Below, piece by piece: positions 25,080 to 33,367 of a DNA stretch of 64,000 nucleotides. The notes under the pieces are model-generated. The model saw only the letters and a list, made by a program, of their open reading frames with translations, made no database searches and had not been told where the DNA came from. Each line of letters starts with the position of its first letter. Position 1 is the stretch's first letter. Source of the stretch: Metabacillus sp. FJAT-52054 (GTDB lineage: Bacteria; Bacillota; Bacilli; Bacillales; Bacillaceae); NCBI RefSeq assembly GCF_037201815.1, contig NZ_CP147407.1, positions 744,001 through 808,000 on the forward strand, given 5' to 3'. The translations under genes were made by a program, and so were the position numbers.

Positions 25080-25493
25080 ATGTATAAACAATTAGATATG
25101 CTATTATCTTCTGAAACAACAATTGATTCCTGGTACGATGATGGTTCAGTCATTGCAGGGGAAATTCTAGCAGAATTTAATTTAAATGATTGGGATGAAC
25201 TTACAAAAAACGTATATGCTAAACCACTAGATTGGCAAAAGAAATTAGCATATTGCTTAGATAATGAATGTAATATGCATGAACTAAATATTTTACTAAT
25301 TCTGCTGACAGTTCCAGATAAAGAATTGTCTGTAATATGTGTTGACACTTTAAGGAGTTTTACAACACATGATAGTAAAACTTTAATTGTTGAGAATCCA
25401 TTAGTAATAAAACGAGTAAATGAGCTTATCCCAACTTCAGGACCAGTAGTACAGAAAATACTTGAAGACTTTTTAGTGAAAATGAAAAATTAA
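25080..25493 (+). CDS. Putative immunity protein for the EndoU-like toxin
   Basis: A 137-residue acidic protein (YKQLDMLLSSETTIDSWYDDGSVIAGEILAEFNLNDW...). No signal peptide or membrane helix, mostly helical, AT-rich. It lies 28 bases after the toxin stop and is followed by a strong terminator. Position directly after the variable tip is the basis for the immunity call; the sequence itself suggests a helical-repeat Imm family but I cannot name it securely. ATG 25080 is chosen behind AGGGTG; GTG 25071 overlaps it. Confidence 0.65.
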   Translation: MYKQLDMLLSSETTIDSWYDDGSVIAGEILAEFNLNDWDELTKNVYAKPLDWQKKLAYCLDNECNMHELNILLILLTVPDKELSVICVDTLRSFTTHDSKTLIVENPLVIKRVNELIPTSGPVVQKILEDFLVKMKN

Positions 25494-25555
25494 CAACAGT
25501 AATGACTTTTTTCACCCTAAGTAAAACGTACTTTTCCGAATTAAATATATTATGG

Positions 25556-25590
25556 AGCCCCCTTTGCTACTGCCAAAGGGGGCTTTATCT
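25556..25590 (+). terminator. Terminator ending the active toxin-immunity operon
   Basis: AGCCCCCTTTG and CAAAGGGGGCT form a perfect 11-bp stem around CTACTGC, followed by TTATCTT. It separates the expressed operon from the downstream cassette, which has no visible promoter. Confidence 0.85.
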
Positions 25591-25592
25591 TC

Positions 25593-26917
25593 ATGTGGAA
25601 GAAACAAACAATCCATGGTACAAACAAACCATGTGATAGCATCAAAACCTTCACAGGCGAATTCAGCGGCTATTACGACTCCGTCCGCGCAAGCACAGGC
25701 GTCGACCCCGTCACCGGCCGCAACCTATCGAGCGCCGAACGCGTAGCCGCAGGCGCCATGGCAGCCGCAGGCTTTATCCCCGTCGTCGGCTGGGCAGGCC
25801 GCGCCATCAAAGGCGGAAGTGCCATCGTCAAAACCGCCAAAGGCATGAACGCCGCCAACCATATGCTCGACGCCTACAAAAGCACAAAAGCCATGGACAT
25901 TCTAAACAAGACCGAAAAAGGAATCTACGGCCTCTACACCGCCAACAGTGCCTGGGAATTAGGAAGCGGCCGGGATATGTTTGGGAACGAGTTGACGGAG
26001 GAGCAGAGGCAGAATGCGCTTTGGAATGGGTTGACGATGGGGCTTGTTGGGGGTGGAGCTCATATTATTGATAAGGGCGGACTCCAAAAGCTCGGCAGCA
26101 AATTCCCATACAGCACGAACTATGTGAAGGACAAAATCGTCAAGGCAAACAACGCCTTAAGGCAGATCGGCAGCCGGGTAGGATCCAGAACAGAGGATGC
26201 CTTCCGTAGTATGAGAAACGGCGCTAACAACATCGGGAACAGAGCTAAGGACGCTGTGAATCAGGTTAAAAAGAGAGTGCTGGATATAGAAGTTCCAACA
26301 CCTCGTGTATACAGCACAGCAGGCGGCCCGAATATGCCGATGGTTGAGTGGGAGAAGCAGCGGCTTGGGGATATGATTCAGAGGATGGATGGTGAGGGAG
26401 TAAAAGGGGCTGGTAAGAGTCCGGGTAAAGTATACCCTACTAGACCCATAGATCCGGTGGATGAGGCTCATATAATTGAGAGAGTGAAAGAACTTAGAGG
26501 GAATTTAACTAGCGGTTATAAAAAATCTGGAAACTTTGCTATGGCAGAAGTGCATGTTAATGGCATTGATAAATCAGAGTTTTATGCTCAAAGTAGCATA
26601 GATGAATTAACAGAGAGTCTAAAAGAAAGAGTGCCCAATATTTCTTTGCAACCCAGAAATCCTATGTTTAAAGCTACGGAAGCGCCTGACAAAAAAGGCA
26701 GTAGTATTTAAGGGATTCAGACACAGAGTATAAGATATTAAATGATGTTGCTTCTCAGCTCGGAAATAATACTGAGGCGAGAGGAAGAATTAAGTTATTT
26801 ACAGAACTAGATACATGTAATAGTTGCAGCCAAGTAATAGCGGAGTTTTCAAACAAATATAAAAATATTGAAATAGAGGTTATTCATAATAACGGAGAAA
26901 GATTAAAACCAAATTAA
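25593..26917 (+). pseudogene. Orphan toxin cassette, deaminase tip, frameshifted
   Basis: A toxin module without LXG domain. Sequence like the coiled-coil/PWY region begins at ~25605 but is out of frame by one base. The constant region then runs to MIQRMDG (26392), followed by a new tip: GNLTSGYKKSGNFAMAEVHV, ending at a TAA at 26709 in frame 1. In another frame directly after, LRDSDTEYKILNDVASQLG, FTELDTCNSCSQVIAEF and a stop at 26915 continue it. Together they read as a cytidine-deaminase-like toxin: A/H-x-E region, then zinc CxxC (CNSC). One small indel near 26709 breaks the frame. So this is a silent, damaged cassette rather than an expressed protein. Confidence 0.8.
25642..26392 (+). repeat. 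Toxin constant-region block, copy 2
   Basis: Matches copy 1 base for base over most of its 750 bases. This is direct-repeat homology long enough for recombination, which would place the deaminase tip and its immunity gene behind the active LXG domain. Confidence 0.88.
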
Positions 26918-26936
26918 TAGGTATGGAGAGATTTCT

Positions 26937-27293
26937 ATGGAAGACTGGACATATAATGAGTTATTTGAAACAATTCAAGAAATATATCAAGAATTCTTAG
27001 CTCAAGGTAGAGGATACAGACATGCAATAGCAAGAATAGTAGATGATTTCAGTAACTTAGGTAAGGTAGAGGATATTATTGTAGATGTAGCTATAGGTGA
27101 AATTCTAATTACTAATGATAAAGTTTTCGTTGGTTACGTTGAAGGTATTACAACAAACTTAAATATGTTTAACCCAAAAGAAGCAGAAGGAGAATTAACA
27201 TCAGAAGAAATAAAGGATTTATCGAGAAGAATTAATAATGTACTAGCAGGATTAAGAAAAGCAGAAGTTGATTATAATCCTTCAGCAGAGTAA
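26937..27293 (+). CDS. Putative immunity protein for the deaminase cassette
   Basis: A 118-residue acidic, AT-rich protein (MEDWTYNELFETIQEIYQEFLAQGRGYRHAIARIVDDF...). It begins 19 bases after the deaminase-tip stop behind TATGGAGAG. The pattern W.YNELFETIQEIYxEFxxQGxGYxxAIARI resembles the Imm3 family, which is often found with deaminase or nuclease toxins; this is a tentative match. Its own terminator follows. It appears intact although the toxin is broken, as expected if immunity is kept. Confidence 0.65.
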   Translation: MEDWTYNELFETIQEIYQEFLAQGRGYRHAIARIVDDFSNLGKVEDIIVDVAIGEILITNDKVFVGYVEGITTNLNMFNPKEAEGELTSEEIKDLSRRINNVLAGLRKAEVDYNPSAE

Positions 27294-27340
27294 TATTTTT
27301 AACTTTAGTGGCTGTAACTAAGCGAGATAACCATATTTTT

Positions 27341-27386
27341 AAAAAAAGAACTCCCCTTCAGCTATGGCTAAAGGGAGTTTTTTTTA
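27341..27386 (+). terminator. Terminator after the deaminase-cassette immunity gene
   Basis: GAACTCCCCTT and AAGGGAGTTTTTTTT pair around a short loop, with an A-run upstream, so it can act in both directions. Confidence 0.8.
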
Positions 27387-27464
27387 GGAACAACCCAGGT
27401 ACAGACCAATTTGGAGTATTAAAATCGTCTAAGGCAGAGTCACCGAACCAAATGATCCTGACGT

Positions 27465-28005
27465 TATCAAAACCGCCAAAGGCATGAACGCCGCCAACCA
27501 CATGCTCGATGCCTACAAAAGCACAAAAGCCATTGACATTCTAAACAAGACCGAAAAAGGAATCTACGGCCTCTACACCGCCAATAGCGCCTGGGAATTC
27601 GGCAGCGGAATGGACCTGTTCGGGAAGAAGCTGACGGAGGAGCAAAGGCAGAACGCGCTTTGGAATGGGCTGACGATGGGGCTTGTTGGGGGTGGAGCTC
27701 ATATTATTTATAAGGGCGGACTCCAAAAGCTCGGCAGCAAATTCCCATACAGCACGAACTATGTGAAGGACAAGCTTGCCAACGCAAACAATACGCTAAG
27801 GCAGATCGGAAGCCGGGTAGGATCCAGAACGGAGGATGCCTTCAGAAATACCCTAAGCGCCGCAAACAAACTGGGCACAAGAGCCAAAGAGACCGTCAAC
27901 CATATTAAACAGAAAGTATTAGATATTAAGGTTCCAAAAGCGGTCCGTGTGTATAGTGCGGAAGCTAATGGTGTAATCTTGTATTTATTTCAGAACAAAA
28001 AATAA
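27465..28005 (+). pseudogene. Second orphan toxin cassette, tip lost
   Basis: A third copy of the constant region, starting within it (VIKTAKGMNAANHMLDAYKSTKAIDILNK) and running to VPKAVRVYSAEANG, where the reading frame passes into unrelated residues and stops (VILYLFQNKK). The 5' part, LXG domain and toxin tip are missing. No start with a ribosome site is present; the first ATG (27484) lies mid-helix. A short ORF-like tail follows at 28030-28110 (ERLGKRLETEALIYALINE), possibly the last part of a lost toxin. It precedes an Imm6-like gene. Confidence 0.75.
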
Positions 28006-28142
28006 ACAACCCGTTAAATAGGAATTAACAATTATAAATAAATTGGAAAGACTCGGCAAAAGACTGGAGACAGAAGCTTTAATTTATGCCCTCATAAATG
28101 AATGACAAATAAATGAATAATTAGAAAGGGGACATTCACAAA

Positions 28143-28658
28143 TTGAATCAATTTGAAAATTTGTCGGTGGATGCTAAAGTGGTGTATCTATTATCCCTTT
28201 CTGAATTAATAATCGGGAAGATTTCACAATCTAAAGGTTATGGATTGGTTGTTGAGTCATTAGAACGGGGCTGGCAATGGGTGAAGTATAGAAATATTGA
28301 GGCATCCAGCCTTTATTTATACTTAGAAAACATGGATGATGCTAGTATTATGACATATATGCAATTTGAAAATGATAATCAACGCGAGAAAGTATGGATA
28401 TGTTATGGGAATGCACTAGCGTATATAATTTGGGAAGCTTATCAATATGAAGAAGAGAAATACCTTCCTCAGACTATTGAAAGTGTTGATTTTGAAACAG
28501 TTGAGAGCTTTGTAACAAATTTTAATGAAGTATTTGAGAATAAAAGTTTACCAGTTAAATTACTGCACTTCCTTGAGGAAAACTATCCGAAGGGTACTAG
28601 TAAGCACGTGGATAGAAATTTAATAAAGACTTTTATAAATGGTTGTATGGAGGAATGA
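28143..28658 (+). CDS. Imm6-family immunity-type protein
   Basis: A 171-residue acidic, helical protein. LSVDAKVVYLLSLSELIIGKISQSKGYGLVVESLERGWQWVKYRNIEASSLYLYLENMDD matches the arrangement of the Imm6 family (SE at helix 1, W-x-W at helix 2, LYxYLxNxDD). It follows the tip-less cassette, so it probably protected against the lost toxin. Start is TTG at 28143 behind AAAGGGGACA, with a slightly long spacing. Confidence 0.7.
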   Translation: MNQFENLSVDAKVVYLLSLSELIIGKISQSKGYGLVVESLERGWQWVKYRNIEASSLYLYLENMDDASIMTYMQFENDNQREKVWICYGNALAYIIWEAYQYEEEKYLPQTIESVDFETVESFVTNFNEVFENKSLPVKLLHFLEENYPKGTSKHVDRNLIKTFINGCMEE

Positions 28659-28751
28659 AATACCTTTACATAGAATTTAAAGGTGTTAATAACAGTTTTA
28701 ATCTAAAAAATTTGAGAAGGCCTGATAAGATAAAAAAAGCGAGGGATCTCA

Positions 28752-29192
28752 ATGTGTGTTGGAAATACTGGCACTAACAACATTTCAAACATAAAAACTT
28801 ATGAAACCTTTGGTGTTACAAACGACCATATAGATCAAGTTAAGATCCATATAGGGCAGTTGTTAAACGTGGAGTTCGAATTGCATGAGAGTGACTATTT
28901 AGGCATGTATTACCTTGCAAGATTGCCAGATTCGATGAATATTAAAATATTGCAAAATTTTGCAGATGGCGATTGGCAGGAGGAAGACCATATGGATTGT
29001 CCTCTTCTAATAGAAATAAACAGAAGCAGTTCAGCCATTTTTGAAAAGTTATATAGTAGTTCTCTGCCATATTTAAAGCATCTTTATAGAACTGAAATAG
29101 AGTCAAAACAATATGCAAGGAAGTTTAAAATACAAAATGGGAAACTCATCCTCCTATCTGAACATAAAATAAAAAATCCATATAATTCATAA
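28752..29192 (+). CDS. Hypothetical protein in immunity array
   Basis: A 146-residue soluble protein (VGNTGTNNISNIKTYETFGV...VKIHIGQLLNVEFELHESDYLGMYYLARLP). GCGAGGG lies upstream of the ATG. It is AT-rich and sits between two immunity-type genes, followed by a terminator. I recognise no named family; the mixed alpha/beta pattern with FELHESDYLGMYY resembles known small immunity folds. Role as an immunity protein is inferred from position only. Confidence 0.55.
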   Translation: MCVGNTGTNNISNIKTYETFGVTNDHIDQVKIHIGQLLNVEFELHESDYLGMYYLARLPDSMNIKILQNFADGDWQEEDHMDCPLLIEINRSSSAIFEKLYSSSLPYLKHLYRTEIESKQYARKFKIQNGKLILLSEHKIKNPYNS

Positions 29193-29200
29193 TATTTCTT

Positions 29201-29232
29201 AACTCCCTATCTCTATTGGTATAGGGTTTTTA
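29201..29232 (+). terminator. Terminator in immunity array
   Basis: CCCTAT and ATAGGG pair around CTCTATTGGT and are followed by TTTTTAT, 8 bases after the preceding stop. Confidence 0.65.
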
Positions 29233-29379
29233 TTATGGAGAAAACGTTTAAGGTTGTGTTGTGAAACGCTATAAATATTTGCGGTATTGAATGTATTTCG
29301 GCGCATCATTTTGCAGTTTTTAGTACGATGAAGGTATGATTCGGAAAACAATAAGTTGAAGGAAAGCAGCTGGGGAATC

Positions 29380-29455
29380 TATTGAATGAAGCGGAAGGTG
29401 TGCCCGCCCTGCGAACGCCTGCAAAACGAATCAGCGGCCAAGTTTAACAAAGCTG
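29380..29455. repeat. Shortened copy of the GC-rich Bacillus-type repeat
   Basis: ATTGAATGAAGCGGAAGGTG joins GCGAACGCCTGCAAAACGAA and then AATCAGCGGCCAAGTT. It corresponds to both ends of the longer element at 31035-31163, with the middle missing. The flank AAGTTTAACAAAGCTGA also matches the flank of the long copy. Confidence 0.7.
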
Positions 29456-29493
29456 ATCTTTATAGAAATGATAATAAGTGAGGCTATGAATCA

Positions 29494-29697
29494 ATGAAAG
29501 CGTATTTGAAATTAAATGCTCCAGAACTGAATATTCATCCTTTAAGAATACCAGAAGGATGGACAGTTAATTATAATCATTTTCTTGAGATCGATCCACG
29601 TGCATTGAACAAAGAAGATGATAGATGGTTTTTAATGAACGATAGTCTTTTACAGTTAAATCATTCTCGAAAATCCATTACGGAAGAACGATTATAA
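29494..29697 (+). CDS. Short hypothetical protein, possibly truncated
   Basis: A 67-residue frame (KAYLKLNAPELNIHPLRIPEGWTVNYNHFLEIDPRALNKEDDRWFLMNDSLLQLNHSR...) preceded by GTGAGG. After its stop the +1 frame continues with NSKSVVYTERIFPGGIGFERFY, which could be the original C-terminus, so a frameshift near 29690 is plausible. Immunity-like context; no family recognised. Confidence 0.45.
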   Translation: MKAYLKLNAPELNIHPLRIPEGWTVNYNHFLEIDPRALNKEDDRWFLMNDSLLQLNHSRKSITEERL

Positions 29698-29750
29698 TAA
29701 TTCCAAAAGCGTTGTATATACTGAACGGATTTTCCCAGGGGGAATAGGAT

Positions 29751-30242
29751 TTGAGCGATTCTATTAATCTAGATGAACTTACTAAAGAGCTAACAGACAA
29801 TAGACTTCTAAAAACTAATGAAGAAGCTGAAAAATTCGAAGCAGTACTGACTGAAATAATAAATAAAAAAGACATCAGTCATATTGAAGTTTTATGTCGG
29901 GGATTTTACGATGAGACCGAGAAGGATGAAGTAATGTTCGGAGTAATCCATGCAATAGAATCGTATGACCAGGAATATCCTCTAGAAGCTGTCCTGAAAA
30001 GATTGGCTTATGCTATCCCGGCCATGATTCCGCATGCATATGTATGGCTGGAGATTTTACATAAAAGAATATTAAATCATGAAGAGCCTAAGCGTGTGTA
30101 TGCAAATGTCATTAAAGATATCGGAAACCAAAATACAATAGAAATTATAGAAAAACAGCTGAATGAAATCAAACATAAAAACCCGCGGAAATTTAAGATG
30201 ACTGCAAGCTATGTTTTAAATGTTATTAAAGGTAAAGACTAA
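29751..30242 (+). CDS. Imm30-family immunity-type protein
   Basis: A 163-residue acidic all-helical protein. LTKELTDNRLLKTNEEAEKFEAVLTEIINKKDISHIEVLCRGFYDETEKDEVMFGVIHAIESYD matches the Imm30 family signature (FxDxTxxxEVMFxxIHxIE), a frequent neighbour of LXG and other polymorphic toxins. No toxin tip remains upstream, so it is an orphan. Start is TTG at 29751 behind GGGGGAATAGGA. Confidence 0.75.
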   Translation: MSDSINLDELTKELTDNRLLKTNEEAEKFEAVLTEIINKKDISHIEVLCRGFYDETEKDEVMFGVIHAIESYDQEYPLEAVLKRLAYAIPAMIPHAYVWLEILHKRILNHEEPKRVYANVIKDIGNQNTIEIIEKQLNEIKHKNPRKFKMTASYVLNVIKGKD

Positions 30243-30355
30243 TTCTTATTTATTCTCTAATCAGCAAGGTTAGAGGCTCATTAATAGTGGTTCTATCAAA
30301 AGCTGACCTGAGATAAAGTAGGATACTAAATAAGACTGTACTTGGAGTGATCATA

Positions 30356-30832
30356 TTGCTTGAACCGGTATACGGTCAAAATATTATTGTTGGGTTTATC
30401 TTCAATCAGCATTTTAATTGGTATGTGACATATAGGGAACTATGGTTTCTAGATTACCAAAAATTTAATGCAGCCGATAAAGATACTGGTTTCTCTTATG
30501 GAGATTTTAACAATGAAAGAAATAATATTCCGGTATTAGATAAAACAAACGCATTGTTTTTCCTGAATAGAATTAAAGAATTAGATTCCGCAGCGCTTAC
30601 TCAATTATTAATAGATTACAAGGACTCTGAGGATTTATTGGACTTTTCTCCCGCCCTCTTAGTTAATTTTGATTGTAGAGAATTTTACTCCTTATTTCCT
30701 GAACCTGCCTCCTTCGAAGACTATGTGCCAGATGGATGGAGTTCACAGTATTTTGATTTTACTGGAGAAATACTGCCTGAATTCAAATATTGGATTGATC
30801 AATCGGGTGTATATTTACTGGTGAAGAGATAA
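30356..30832 (+). CDS. Hypothetical protein, probable orphan immunity
   Basis: A 158-residue acidic soluble protein (LEPVYGQNIIVGFIFNQHFNWYVTYRELWFLDYQ...). TTG at 30356 is chosen with GGAG 8 bases upstream; GTG 30347 overlaps the ribosome site. Aromatic-rich, with GFSYGDFNNERNNIPVLDKTNALFFLNRI and PDGWSSQYFDFTGEILPEF. No named family recognised. It is the last of the AT-rich array, and normal base composition resumes beyond it. Confidence 0.55.
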   Translation: MLEPVYGQNIIVGFIFNQHFNWYVTYRELWFLDYQKFNAADKDTGFSYGDFNNERNNIPVLDKTNALFFLNRIKELDSAALTQLLIDYKDSEDLLDFSPALLVNFDCREFYSLFPEPASFEDYVPDGWSSQYFDFTGEILPEFKYWIDQSGVYLLVKR

Positions 30833-30920
30833 GATATCTCAAAGAACCCTTTATAATGAGGAGATAATTTGTATTTACGTTTCTCTTTTATTCGTCAGGT
30901 CCCATATTTTCATAAAAAAG

Positions 30921-30992
30921 AAAAAAGTGCCTGTCACCACCCGTGACCACCTGAACATATATTGAATTCGGGAAGTGATTGGCACTTTTTTG
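30921..30992. repeat. Long hairpin element
   Basis: AAAAAAGTGCC (30921) pairs with GGCACTTTTTT (30981), extended by TCAC and GTGA after a two-base bulge; the loop is about 40 bases. T-run on one side and A-run on the other make it a possible bidirectional terminator. GTGCCTGTCACC-type hairpins are common between Bacillus genes. Confidence 0.65.
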
Positions 30993-31034
30993 GGAATTTT
31001 GCTCTGTTAATGCCTGGTGTTGATTTTAAACATC

Positions 31035-31163
31035 TGTTGATTGGAGTGGAAGGCGTGAGACTCCTGCGGGAGCAGCGGGACAGGTGAGACCCCGCAGTCG
31101 CGAAGCGAGGAGGAGGCTCACCGCCCGCCCCGCGGAAAGCGAACGCCTGCAGCGGAAATCAAC
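31035..31163. repeat. GC-rich intergenic repeat, full copy
   Basis: About 130 bases bounded by GTTGATT and AAATCAAC, with GGAAGGCGTGAGACTCCTGC, GGGACAGGTGAGACCCCGCA and GCGAACGCCTGCAGCGG inside. The core has several nested inverted repeats (CTCCTGCGGGAG; GAGACCCC with GGAGGCTCACC). It is clearly GC-richer than its AT-rich surroundings. A shortened copy lies at 29380-29455. This kind of element is widespread in Bacillus genomes. No gene in 30833-31315. Confidence 0.75.
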
Positions 31164-31315
31164 AGCCAAGTTAAACAGAGCTAAAACTTCTAATACACCT
31201 TTAGAAACGATGATATTATCACTTAATTTAATTTTTGAATTTCGTTTTAATAAAAAAAGTTTGATTGTTTTTAACCTTTGCCCTTAAGTAATAGCGTCTT
31301 TTTCTTAAAGAAAAA

Positions 31316-32236
31316 TCACTTAAATGCATTCAGTGAGACCTTGGCCGCTTTTGCTATAAGTTCATTATCATAGGTGGCATCCTTAGTATCACGGGTGGAT
31401 AGAATCGCGATGATGATGGGAGCTCTGTTCGGCGGCCAGATGACTGCAATATCATTTCGCGTTCCGTAGTCGCCTGCTCCGGTTTTATCGCCGACTTCCC
31501 ATCCTTTAGGAACAGCCGCGCGGATCAGCTCGTCTCCAGTCGTATTCCTCTTCATCCAATCTGTTAGGATTGCTTGCTTGTCATTCGGTAAAACGCCATC
31601 GACCGTGAAAGCCTTCAGGCTGGTGGCAAGTGCTCTTGCTGTACTTGTATCACGGATGTCTCCTGGGATGGCGGTGTTTAAATCAGTCTCGAAGCGGTCA
31701 GGTTCGGTGACATGGTCGCCAATTTCTCTCAGTCCTTTTTCGAAGCCGTTAGGTCCACCAAGTTTCTGCAATAAAAGGTTCGCAGCGGTATTATCGCTGT
31801 ATCGGATCGCAGCATCGCAAATTTCTCTAAGAGTCATCCCGGTATCCACGTGCTGCTCTGTGATTGGAGAATACGTGACGAGGTCATCTTTGGTGTAGGT
31901 GATGACTTCATCAAGTTTGTCAATCGGGTTTTGCCTTAGCAATACCCCTGCGGCCAAAGCTTTAAAGGTAGATGCATAGGCGAATCGTTCATCAGGCTGA
32001 TAGACCACCGTGCGATTTGTACCGGTGTCGATCGCATAGACGCCGAGCCGGGCATTAAACTGTTTCTCAAGCTGCCCGAACTTTTGCCCAGTTGCATGAC
32101 TTGTACTTTTTGTTTGTTCTCCTACTTCTTTTGCCTCGGTCTGCTTTAATCCTTCTCCAAAAAGGCTTAAACTTACAAGACTTAAACTTAATAACCCAAC
32201 ACTCATCCATATTTTTAACATGCTCACACTTTTCAC
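31316..32236 (-). CDS. Class A beta-lactamase (penicillinase)
   Basis: A 306-residue serine beta-lactamase that hydrolyses penicillin-type antibiotics. The motifs are in order: STFK (active-site Ser70-x-x-Lys73), YSDN (SDN loop), [10 protein letters not shown] (Glu166 omega loop) and [13 protein letters not shown] (KTG). The N-terminus has a hydrophobic signal segment ([23 protein letters not shown]) without a lipobox Cys, so it is secreted or membrane-anchored. GTG at 32236 is selected with GGGAGGA nine bases upstream; the farther ATG at 32281 lies before that site. No blaI/blaR1 regulator is adjacent, so expression may be constitutive or low. Confidence 0.95.
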   Translation of the reverse strand: MKSVSMLKIWMSVGLLSLSLVSLSLFGEGLKQTEAKEVGEQTKSTSHATGQKFGQLEKQFNARLGVYAIDTGTNRTVVYQPDERFAYASTFKALAAGVLLRQNPIDKLDEVITYTKDDLVTYSPITEQHVDTGMTLREICDAAIRYSDNTAANLLLQKLGGPNGFEKGLREIGDHVTEPDRFETDLNTAIPGDIRDTSTARALATSLKAFTVDGVLPNDKQAILTDWMKRNTTGDELIRAAVPKGWEVGDKTGAGDYGTRNDIAVIWPPNRAPIIIAILSTRDTKDATYDNELIAKAAKVSLNAFK

Positions 32237-32452
32237 AATGATCCGTCCTCCCATGAGTTGATATTGTTGGTTCAATCCCATTCTGAGTCAATCCACTTAA
32301 TCACATAATAAACACGGATGAACGGTGCAGTGTTCATACTTTTCCGTATCTATCATTCGTAATTTTGATTAAGTTCTATAGATCTAGAATGACCCCAACA
32401 GTTCCTTTACAGCATTAAGCAGTCAGTAGAACGCTTACAATTCCATAGTGAG

Positions 32453-32500
32453 TTGACGATAGTCTAATTAGACTCTATACTAGTTTAGTCTAACCAGACT
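32453..32500 (+). promoter_or_regulatory. SigA promoter with palindromic operators for PadR
   Basis: TTGACG (32453) and TATACT (32476) are 17 bases apart. AGTCTAATTAGACT (32461-32474), a perfect 14-base palindrome, fills the spacer, and AGTCTAACCAGACT (32487-32500) follows the -10. Centres are 26 bases apart. The first covers the promoter and the second lies at the transcript start, as expected for repression by the PadR protein encoded in the same operon. Confidence 0.8.
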
Positions 32501-32524
32501 ATTATGTAAAGGAATGAAAATTAA

Positions 32525-33367
32525 ATGATAAAATCTTTTTTAATGTTAGGCCAATCAAATATGGCAGGCCGGGGATTCTTGCATGAGGTAGAACCGATCT
32601 ATAATGAAAAAATAAAAATGCTTCGCAACGGACAGTGGCAAATGATGATAGAACCAATTAATTATGACCGCCCTGTTGCCGGGATAAGTCTGGCAGCATC
32701 TTTTGCAGAGGCGTGTTCGAAAGCGAACCCGGATGAAGAAATTGGTTTGATTCCCTGTGCGGAAGGCGGCAGTTCCTTGAACGATTGGCATCCGCAAGGT
32801 ACTCTTTTCCGACATGCTTTGTCTGAAGCTCGATTTGCTCTTGAAACGAGTCAAATTTGCGGCATCCTTTGGCATCAGGGTGAAAGTGACAGCCATAATT
32901 CTCTGCATGAAACGTATTACCAAAAGTTATCTCTTATCATTGAAACTTTACGTAAAGAATTAAACCTTCAAAATGTCCCATTAATCATTGGTGAGCTGGG
33001 TGATTTCTTAGGAAAAACAGGTTTCGGAAAGTACTCATCAGAGTTTCAAGAAATCAATGAACAATTACGTCGATTCGCCCATGAGCAGCAAAATTGTTAT
33101 TTTGTATCGGCAGAAGGTCTAACTTCCAATCCGGATGGTATTCATTTGAACGCCGTTTCCCAACGGAAATTCGGTTATCGCTACTTCAAGGCATTTTCCG
33201 AAAAACGGAATATCCTAGAGCCTCTTTCGGATGAAAATCAATCACTAAACACAAACCGTACCTATTCGAAGACTGAACAAATCTATCTTCACAGTCTGAA
33301 TTTGGCTCTGGGTAAAATCACATATGCTGAATTTGAAGCACAAATGGCAAAGGTGATGCAGCCATGA
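32525..33367 (+). CDS. Sialate O-acetylesterase-like SGNH esterase
   Basis: A 280-residue carbohydrate esterase (SASA/CE6 type). MLGQSNMAGRG is the catalytic-Ser block I, WHQGESDS is block III, and NPDGIHLNAVSQRKFGYRYF carries the Asp-x-x-His block V. These enzymes remove O-acetyl groups from sugars such as sialic acid or xylan; the real substrate is unknown. The C-terminal ~50 residues (TEQIYLHSLNLALGKITYAEFEAQMAKVM) form an extra helical tail. No signal peptide, so intracellular. It overlaps padR by four bases and shares one promoter with it. Confidence 0.88.
   Translation: MIKSFLMLGQSNMAGRGFLHEVEPIYNEKIKMLRNGQWQMMIEPINYDRPVAGISLAASFAEACSKANPDEEIGLIPCAEGGSSLNDWHPQGTLFRHALSEARFALETSQICGILWHQGESDSHNSLHETYYQKLSLIIETLRKELNLQNVPLIIGELGDFLGKTGFGKYSSEFQEINEQLRRFAHEQQNCYFVSAEGLTSNPDGIHLNAVSQRKFGYRYFKAFSEKRNILEPLSDENQSLNTNRTYSKTEQIYLHSLNLALGKITYAEFEAQMAKVMQP

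Noticed and set aside
22274..30832. Type VII secretion machine genes within the LXG locus
   Set aside because: No EssC/YukB-type ATPase or EsaA/EssB-type membrane gene is present; the machinery must be elsewhere.
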